The notes under the pieces are model-generated. The model had not been told where the DNA came from. It worked only from the letters and a program-made list of their open reading frames with translations, and searched no databases. 5,473 nt of DNA, taken from NCBI GenBank assembly GCA_913058555.1, contig CAJXRJ010000526.1, positions 1 through 5,473 on the forward strand, in the 5' to 3' direction. The DNA comes from an uncultured bacterium. Lineage in GTDB: Bacteria; Planctomycetota; UBA1135; GCA-002686595. A program made the position numbers and the translations under genes. Below, piece after piece: positions 1 through 5,473 of the stretch (its first letter is position 1; each line of letters begins with the position of its first letter).

Positions 1-123
1 CCCCATTTTGCACCCGCAGCCGCCCCCCAAAGCGGCCACCTGGGCGCCCCATGGGGGAAGCTCTTCAGCACTCATCACTCCTCGCGCTTGAATCCCACCT
101 TCGAAACCCCTAATCAAGGCGCC
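1..123. other. Upstream region of clpP, no supportable gene
   Basis: No recognisable protein or RNA gene is visible here. One + frame is open from base 1 into clpP but has no ATG, and its peptide is low-complexity and unlike ClpP. The other two + frames end in stops at 89-91 and 111-113. Either could be the tail of an upstream gene, but neither peptide resembles the C-terminus of trigger factor, the frequent neighbour of clpP. A CCCCATGGGG palindrome at 47-56 is too short to interpret. No convincing -35/-10 pair was found, although the clpP promoter could lie here or before the window. Confidence 0.5.
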
Positions 124-759
124 ATGCAGAACTACTACCCGGTCCCCTTCGTCATCGAAAAGACTGGTCGTGGCGAGCGGCAGTACGACATTTACTCGCG
201 CCTGCTCGAGGACCGGATCATCTTCCTCGGCACCGCGATTGACGACAATGTCGCCAACGCCGTGATGGCCCAGCTCCTCTTCCTCGACAAGACGGGCCGC
301 AACCAGGACATCAAGATGTACATCAACTCGCCGGGCGGCTCCGTCACGGCGGGATTGGCCATCTACGACACGATGCAGCTCGTTGAGCCTGACATCTCGA
401 CCTACTGCCTCGGGCAGGCCGCGTCCATGGGCGCCGTCCTCCTGAGCGGCGGCACCGCCGGCAAGCGCTTCGCCTTGCCCCACAGCCGCGTCATGATCCA
501 CCAGCCCCACGGTGGCATGGGCGGAACGGCCTTGGATATGGAGATCCAGGTCAACGAAATCATCAAGATGAAGAGGCAGCTCGAGGGCATCATGGCCCAT
601 CACTCGAGCCGGACCCCCCAGGAGCTCTCGGACGCCTGCGAGCGTGACAACTTCATGTCACCGCAGGAAGCCAAGGACTTCGGCCTCATCGACCACATCG
701 TGGCCCGCGCCGACGGCGCGCCGCCCCGCGCGGAGCTCGAAGGCGACGACGCCTCGTGA
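124..759 (+). CDS. clpP: ATP-dependent Clp protease proteolytic subunit ClpP
   Basis: ClpP is the self-compartmentalising serine peptidase of the cytoplasmic Clp protease. Two stacked heptameric rings cut polypeptides fed in by ClpX or ClpA/ClpC. From the ATG at 124 the protein has 211 residues, close to the family's usual ~200. The N-terminal signature YDIYSRLLEDRIIFLG, the oxyanion segment SPGGSVTAG and the whole catalytic triad are present: Ser101 in GQAASMGA, His126 in RVMIHQP and Asp175 in ERDNF. A 36-base-longer reading from a TTG at 88 is possible. I prefer 124 because it is an ATG with AAGG at 116-119 just upstream, whereas the TTG has no ribosome-binding site. The tail after IDHIV is a short acidic, proline-containing extension. 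ClpX is encoded 318 bases downstream, so the two may be transcribed together or separately. The identification is secure and the exact start is not. Confidence 0.97.
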   Translation: MQNYYPVPFVIEKTGRGERQYDIYSRLLEDRIIFLGTAIDDNVANAVMAQLLFLDKTGRNQDIKMYINSPGGSVTAGLAIYDTMQLVEPDISTYCLGQAASMGAVLLSGGTAGKRFALPHSRVMIHQPHGGMGGTALDMEIQVNEIIKMKRQLEGIMAHHSSRTPQELSDACERDNFMSPQEAKDFGLIDHIVARADGAPPRAELEGDDAS

Positions 760-1077
760 TCCGCTTCAGCCCGGAGCGCAACGGCCCCACACACAAAGGA
801 AGTTGCGTTTCGGGCTAGCAATTGTCCGAGTCCCACGGCGCCTGCCGGCCCTTTCGGCCGCGGGCGTCCCTGTTTTGGGCCAGCCCCCGTCGCGGCGACA
901 CAGGTGCGTTGCCCCATGCGCATGCAAGCCACGCACCGACATCACAATGCGAACGAACTGTCCCATTCGAAGTCCCCAAGTCCCACCGTTGGGAATCCCC
1001 GCTGTACCGGCTTTGAGATCATCGGCGTTTCTCATGTTGGTGCCGCCTCGGTCGCGCAAGCGGCCTAGACTCTGGTC
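760..1077 (+). other. clpP-clpX intergenic gap (318 bases)
   Basis: No gene or structured RNA is recognised here. Short open frames in this gap have low-complexity, arginine/proline-rich products and look spurious. A small hairpin, CGGCC-CTTTC-GGCCG at 846-860, is followed about eleven bases later by a TGTTTT stretch. This is a weak candidate for a clpP terminator or attenuator. A second small hairpin, TCCCA-CCGT-TGGGA, lies at 981-994. The gap ends with a possible -10 box directly before clpX. Its length suggests that clpX has its own promoter rather than depending only on read-through from clpP. Confidence 0.5.
1066..1071 (+). promoter_or_regulatory. Possible -10 box for a leaderless clpX transcript
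   Basis: TAGACT matches the TANNNT core of a sigma-70 -10 element. It ends exactly six bases before the clpX ATG, which would put transcription initiation at or next to the start codon. No Shine-Dalgarno sequence precedes this ATG, in keeping with leaderless translation. No good -35 hexamer is found at 16-18 bases upstream. The same arrangement occurs before the DHH phosphoesterase gene. This is inferred from position and motif only. Confidence 0.35.
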
Positions 1078-2501
<1,424 letters not shown>

Positions 2502-2520
<19 letters not shown>

Positions 2521-2561
2521 GTTCGAGCGCGAGAGCGCCTAGGTTCGAGCGCGAGAGCGCC
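2502..2561 (+). repeat. 22-bp tandem repeat, about 2.7 copies, across the clpX stop
   Basis: Two identical 22-bp units occupy 2502-2523 and 2524-2545, and the first 16 bases of a third copy occupy 2546-2561. Each unit contains GCGC-GAGA-GCGC, which can form a 4-bp hairpin with a GNRA-type GAGA loop. Each full unit then has the palindrome CCTAGG. The TAG of the first CCTAGG is the clpX stop codon. Because 22 is not a multiple of three, later copies are out of frame, and changes in copy number would leave ClpX unchanged as long as the first unit is kept. It could be slippage-derived, a regulatory element in the mRNA 3' end, or an assembly error. Confidence 0.9.
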
Positions 2562-2573
2562 CCAAAATCAGAA

Positions 2574-2606
2574 GGGACCGCTGCCACGGGCAGCGGTTCC
2601 TTTTTT
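2574..2606 (+). terminator. Strong Rho-independent terminator after clpX
   Basis: A 12-bp stem pairs 2574-2585 with 2589-2600, with a single G-U wobble (2576/2598) and a three-base ACG loop. It is followed at once by six T residues (2601-2606). Two A residues at 2572-2573 can extend the stem into the T run. This is a classical intrinsic terminator on the + strand. It separates the clp unit from the downstream phosphoesterase-rlmN unit. Confidence 0.92.
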
Positions 2607-2666
2607 CGTCTGCGCCGCCTTGCCCTCCTTTTCCTCGACGGTCCACCAACCAGGCGCCCCCCTGCC

Positions 2667-2672
2667 TATCAT
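2667..2672 (+). promoter_or_regulatory. Possible -10 box for a leaderless DHH phosphoesterase transcript
   Basis: TATCAT, a close match to TATAAT, ends six bases before the ATG at 2679. The six intervening bases are all C, so there is no ribosome-binding site. A promoter is expected here because a strong terminator ends 72 bases upstream of the ATG. No clear -35 box is seen at standard spacing. The position mirrors the element before clpX. Confidence 0.45.
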
Positions 2673-2678
2673 CCCCCC

Positions 2679-3638
2679 ATGACCGGCGGCACACAGAAAC
2701 AGCAGCTCAGGATCCGATACCACCGTGACTTCGACGGGATGGTCTCAGGCGCCCTCCTGGCCCACGTCCTCCGGGAGCGGGGCGAGAAGCCCATCTTGAT
2801 CTCGGTCAACTACGACGAGCGCAAGAACTGGGAGAGCTTCGAGGAGGGCAAGCGCTTCGCCGTTGTGGACTTCCACTTCCACCCCCGTGCGGAGTTCTGG
2901 TTCGACCATCACCCGACGACGTTCCTCTCGGATGAGCTGCGCAGCACCTACGAGGCGTCCGATCGCTGGCTTTGGGACGAAACCTCCCCGTCGTGCCCGC
3001 CGCTCATCCTGAAGCACGCGAAGGAGCACTTCGGCTACGAAGCGCCCGAGCGCTTCATCGACGCCGCTTACTGGTCGGACATCATCGACGCCGCCCAGTT
3101 CGAAAGCGTCGACCAGGCCATCTTCGGGGACGACCCGGCCCTGCGCATCTCCCGGTCCCTCACCGCCGCCCCGAACCCCGCCTGGGTGGATCAGATCGCC
3201 ACCGCGCTCATCGACGACTCCCTCCGGGACGTGGCGCTCCGGAGCGACGTCGAGAAGGCCCATGACCGCGCCTCGCGGAACCGGGACAAGGCCCTCGAGC
3301 AGTTCCCCCCTACGGTGCTCTGGAACCGCGGTGGCGTCGTCTTCTACGACGCGAGCTCCTCCAAGGTGCGGCGTGAACGCTTCGCGCCGTTCTACCACCA
3401 CCCCGACGTGTCCTACGCGGTGGGCGTGATACCCACCCGCGCCGGCTACCACATCACGTGCGGCGAAAACCCCTGGAACAAGCCCACCAATGGTGTGCAC
3501 GTTGGGGAAATGATGGAGGGTTACGGCGGCGGCGGACACCGCGCCGTGGGCGGCGCTAACCCGCCTTCCCTCGCGGAAGCCCAGCGGCTCGGGGAAGAGT
3601 TCGCTGAGATCATCGAGAATCACCTGCGCGCGCAATGA
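2679..3638 (+). CDS. DHH/DHHA1 family phosphoesterase
   Basis: This 319-residue cytoplasmic protein belongs to the DHH superfamily of metal-dependent phosphoesterases, which includes nanoRNase/pAp phosphatase NrnA, cyclic-di-AMP phosphodiesterases, RecJ and exopolyphosphatases. The N-terminal DHH domain (~10-140) has motif I HRDFDG (15-20), motif II Asp64 in VVDF, the DHH triplet 76-78 in FDHHPTT, and motif IV aspartate (Asp134 or Asp137) in YWSDIIDAA. The C-terminal DHHA1 domain has the glycine-rich substrate motif GGGGH (283-287) near the end. All expected metal ligands are present, so it is probably an active Mn-dependent hydrolase, but the substrate cannot be read from sequence. The frame is open further upstream, through the clpX terminator. 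ATG 2679 is chosen because it follows that terminator and the DHH domain starts soon after it. The stop overlaps the rlmN start by four bases, implying coupled translation. It has no membrane or sensory domains. Confidence 0.87.
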   Translation: MTGGTQKQQLRIRYHRDFDGMVSGALLAHVLRERGEKPILISVNYDERKNWESFEEGKRFAVVDFHFHPRAEFWFDHHPTTFLSDELRSTYEASDRWLWDETSPSCPPLILKHAKEHFGYEAPERFIDAAYWSDIIDAAQFESVDQAIFGDDPALRISRSLTAAPNPAWVDQIATALIDDSLRDVALRSDVEKAHDRASRNRDKALEQFPPTVLWNRGGVVFYDASSSKVRRERFAPFYHHPDVSYAVGVIPTRAGYHITCGENPWNKPTNGVHVGEMMEGYGGGGHRAVGGANPPSLAEAQRLGEEFAEIIENHLRAQ

Positions 3639-4708
3639 CCTCTCTCCTCGCCCTGTCCAAAGAGGCGCTGACGGAGTTCGTTCAGAGCCGCGGCGGCAAG
3701 CCCTTCCACGGGAAGATCCTGCGCCGCGCTGTTCTGGAGCAAGGGACCCTCGACTACGCCGACATCACGGACCTGCCTGCAAGGCTGCGTGAGACGCTGA
3801 AAGAGGAGCTCCCGATCTTCGGTGGCCGACTCGTGGATCAGTGCCTGGCCTCCGACGGGACCAAGAAGCTCCTCCTCGAATTCCCCGGCCGCCCTGGCCG
3901 AGGCCCAGACGCTCCTCCGTCAAAGGAGCTCTCCGTGGAGACAGTGTTCATCCCACCGCACCGCTCCAAGGATGAGGATGGCACGGCGCGCGGCGCCACC
4001 CTGTGCGTCTCGAGCCAAGCGGGCTGCCCCGTGGGATGCCCTTTCTGCGCCTCGGGGCTCCTTGGCCTGGAGCGCAACCTCGAGTCCCATGAGATCCTCG
4101 AGCAGTTCGTCCGGGGCCGTGCCGTCGGTCCGTTGAGGCGCGCGGTCGTGATGGGCATCGGCGAGCCGCTGCTGAACTTCGAGAACCTCAACGACGCCCT
4201 CGGCGTCGTGCGCGAAGAGATGGGACTGGGTGGCCGCAAGATCACCGTTTCGACGGTGGGCTTCCCCGACCGCCTGAGGCGAGCCGCGAGGGGCGAGCCC
4301 AAATTCCAGCTCGCGATCTCACTACACACGCCCGACCAAGAACAACGGGATGACCTGGTGCCGGCCATGCGTGGCGTGCCCATCGAGGAAGTGCTCGCAG
4401 CCGGGGACGACTGGTTCGAACAAACCGGCCGAGAGATCACCTACGAGTACGTCATGCTCGGGGGCGTCAATGACACGCCAAGACACGCGGAACGCCTCGC
4501 AGACAGGCTCCGCGGTCGACGGTGCAGCGTGAATCTCATCCCCTACAACCCGACGCCTGAGCTGCCGTTCGCCCGCCCAGAGAGCGGCACTCCCGAGGGC
4601 TTCCGAGACGACCTTTTGGAGCGTGGCCTCATCGCCACTATCCGTTGGTCAAGGGGACTGGACGGTTCCGCGGCTTGCGGGCAGCTCCGCCTCGCGAAGC
4701 AGGCCTGA
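3635..4708 (+). CDS. rlmN: RlmN-type radical SAM rRNA/tRNA adenine-C2 methyltransferase
   Basis: RlmN methylates C2 of A2503 in 23S rRNA, and in some bacteria A37 of tRNAs, using SAM and a 4Fe-4S cluster. The 357-residue product has an N-terminal RNA-binding region (~1-95). It then has VETVFIP with Glu102 (E. coli E105 position), Cys124 in LCVSSQAGC, and the radical SAM motif CPVGCPFC with Cys131, Cys135 and Cys138. Next come MGIGEPLLNFENL (173-185), SLHTPDQ (229-235) and the methyl-carrying Cys348 in AACGQL. Both mechanistic cysteines and the whole cluster motif are intact. Relative to E. coli there is an extra stretch of about nine residues between ETVFIP and LCVSS. The ATG lies in an ATGA overlap with the upstream phosphoesterase, without a clear ribosome-binding site, so translation is probably coupled. 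The related resistance enzyme Cfr shares these motifs. RlmN is favoured by the overall match to E. coli RlmN and the lack of resistance context. Confidence 0.93.
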   Translation: MTSLLALSKEALTEFVQSRGGKPFHGKILRRAVLEQGTLDYADITDLPARLRETLKEELPIFGGRLVDQCLASDGTKKLLLEFPGRPGRGPDAPPSKELSVETVFIPPHRSKDEDGTARGATLCVSSQAGCPVGCPFCASGLLGLERNLESHEILEQFVRGRAVGPLRRAVVMGIGEPLLNFENLNDALGVVREEMGLGGRKITVSTVGFPDRLRRAARGEPKFQLAISLHTPDQEQRDDLVPAMRGVPIEEVLAAGDDWFEQTGREITYEYVMLGGVNDTPRHAERLADRLRGRRCSVNLIPYNPTPELPFARPESGTPEGFRDDLLERGLIATIRWSRGLDGSAACGQLRLAKQA

Positions 4709-4807
4709 GCGGCCCCGGCGTAGCCACTGGACGCCGGCCGAGGGCCTCTCTACGTTTCAGGCCCCATGGATGATGGCTGGGACTCCGGCGCCGCCAGCCA
4801 GAATCGT
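4709..4807. other. Convergent intergenic gap with two inverted repeats
   Basis: This gap lies between rlmN (+) and the ATP-grasp gene (-). It holds one 7-bp perfect inverted repeat, CCGGCGT (4715-4721) with ACGCCGG (4731-4737) around a nine-base loop, seven bases after the rlmN stop. A second, TGGCTGG (4774-4780) with CCAGCCA (4794-4800), lies next to the stop of the - strand gene. Either could form an RNA hairpin and help end transcription or protect the 3' end. Neither has a T tract on the relevant side, so they are not typical intrinsic terminators. Confidence 0.5.
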
Positions 4808-5425
4808 TCACTGGAGCGCGTTCCGAACGGCCGCCGCGAACCGGCCTGGCGAAGCCGGGTCGGCCCGGAAGAAGAGCTCGGGCTCAATGAGCTCGAGCTC
4901 CATGAGCAGCGGCTCGCCCTCGCAGGCCGTCACCATGTCCACGCGGGCATAAGGAAGCGGCTCGGTCAGCCCCAGGTGCTGCACGGTGCCCTCGAGGATC
5001 CGTCCCGCCGTGGCGATCAGGTCCGATGGAGGCGCCTCAAAAAGGACTCGGCCGCCGTGCTCTTCCTGCACCCGGAAATCCCCTGCGCGGGCCACTTTCC
5101 GGAGGGCGTGGGAGAAGGTGCCGCCGAAGAAGACGAGCGACCACTCCCCCTGACCCTCCGCGTCACCCTGGATGCCCTCGACGAACGCTTGGACCAAGAA
5201 GTCGCCGACCCAATCCGTCGCCCAGGGGATCTCGGTCTCGGCTGTCACGATCAGGGTCTGGTACGCGCCACCGGAAACGGCTGGCTTGAGCACGGCGCGC
5301 TCGGCCCCCACGCGTTCGAGTAACTCGGCGCCGACGGTGGGACGCTCGCCGGCCTGGAGGAGCGCCGTCTTGGGAAGCCGTGCGATACCGCGGTCCTGGA
5401 GCTCCACGAGGTAGCCCTTGTGGTG
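4808..5425 (-). CDS. ATP-grasp domain protein, 5'-truncated (GshB/RimK/DcsG-like)
   Basis: The last 205 codons of a - strand gene end with TGA at 4808-4810; the 5' part is lost at the end of the real sequence. ATP-grasp enzymes join a carboxylate to an amine or thiol through an acyl-phosphate made from ATP. Visible signs are the ATP-binding lysine in VLKP (residue 47 of the fragment), the glycine-containing loop SGGAYQT, VQAFVEGI (79-86), GEWSLVFFGGTFSHALRK (93-110), ARVDMV (160-165) and the acidic metal-binding end MELELIEPELFF (175-186). The last motif is characteristic of stand-alone ATP-grasp proteins often likened to glutathione synthetase or the cycloserine cyclo-ligase DcsG. The substrate is unknown. 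The apparent N-terminal MYKRQ of the open frame is translated adapter and must not be kept. Convergent orientation to rlmN gives no functional clue. Confidence 0.8.
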   Translation of the reverse strand, partial: HHKGYLVELQDRGIARLPKTALLQAGERPTVGAELLERVGAERAVLKPAVSGGAYQTLIVTAETEIPWATDWVGDFLVQAFVEGIQGDAEGQGEWSLVFFGGTFSHALRKVARAGDFRVQEEHGGRVLFEAPPSDLIATAGRILEGTVQHLGLTEPLPYARVDMVTACEGEPLLMELELIEPELFFRADPASPGRFAAAVRNALQ

Positions 5426-5473
5426 CTGTCTCTTATACACATCTGACGCTGCCGACGATATGCAGTGTGTAGA
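5426..5473. other. Illumina Nextera adapter contamination (not genomic)
   Basis: Bases 5426-5444 are CTGTCTCTTATACACATCT, the reverse complement of the Tn5 mosaic end used in Nextera kits. Bases 5445-5458 (GACGCTGCCGACGA) complete the read 1/i5-side adapter. Bases 5459-5466 (TATGCAGT) equal the reverse complement of the S506 index, and GTGTAGA (5467-5473) begins the complement of the P5 oligo. The order and register are perfect, so this is read-through adapter left at the contig end. The peptide starts MYKRQ and MCIRDS from this stretch are well-known artefacts. Confidence 0.98.

Noticed and set aside
916..925. ATGCGCAT/GCATGC palindrome as an operator
   Set aside because: Too short and single-copy; such palindromes occur by chance in GC-rich DNA.
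2745..3635. Long open frame (296 codons) on the - strand opposite the DHH gene
   Set aside because: Antisense shadow of a gene with all catalytic motifs; the product is Val/Gly/Glu-rich and low-complexity with no domain.
4766..5323. + strand open frame (185 codons) overlapping the ATP-grasp gene
   Set aside because: Opposite strand to a fragment with clear ATP-grasp motifs; its own product has no recognisable domain.

Overview
This is a GC-rich bacterial chromosomal fragment that ends in a sequencing artefact. Reading left to right on the + strand it carries clpP, clpX, a DHH/DHHA1-family phosphoesterase gene and an rlmN-type radical SAM methyltransferase gene. A convergent, 5'-truncated ATP-grasp ligase gene follows on the - strand. 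The last 48 bases (5426-5473) are Illumina Nextera adapter, so real DNA ends at 5425. A fragment with read-through adapter at its end suggests a draft or metagenome assembly. The clpP-clpX pairing is widespread in bacteria. High GC, lack of strong Shine-Dalgarno sites and the style of the ClpX and RlmN proteins are compatible with Planctomycetota or a similar environmental lineage, but this is an impression and not a demonstrated assignment.

Layout: 1-123 is upstream sequence of clpP with no supportable gene (trigger factor, the usual neighbour, is not visible). ClpP (best start 124) runs to 759. A 318-base gap follows with no gene, then clpX (1078-2520). The clpX stop codon lies inside a 22-bp tandem repeat (2502-2561), closely followed by a strong intrinsic terminator (2574-2606). 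A new transcription unit starts with the DHH phosphoesterase (2679-3638), whose stop overlaps the start of rlmN (3635-4708) by four bases (ATGA). The convergent gap 4709-4807 holds two short inverted repeats. The ATP-grasp gene occupies 5425 down to 4808.

How the genes work together: ClpX unfolds protein substrates with ATP and feeds them into the ClpP serine-protease chamber, so these two form one machine. The DHH phosphoesterase and RlmN are translationally coupled by position. One is probably a nuclease or phosphodiesterase and the other an RNA adenine methylase, so a shared RNA-related role is possible but unproven.

No clear undescribed system is present; most of the window is core housekeeping. 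The points most worth a second look are a shared TANNNT box placed exactly 6 nt before two ATG starts that lack a Shine-Dalgarno site (possible leaderless promoters), the tandem repeat across the clpX stop, a lengthened segment after the ClpP-docking loop of ClpX, and the coupled DHH-rlmN pair.
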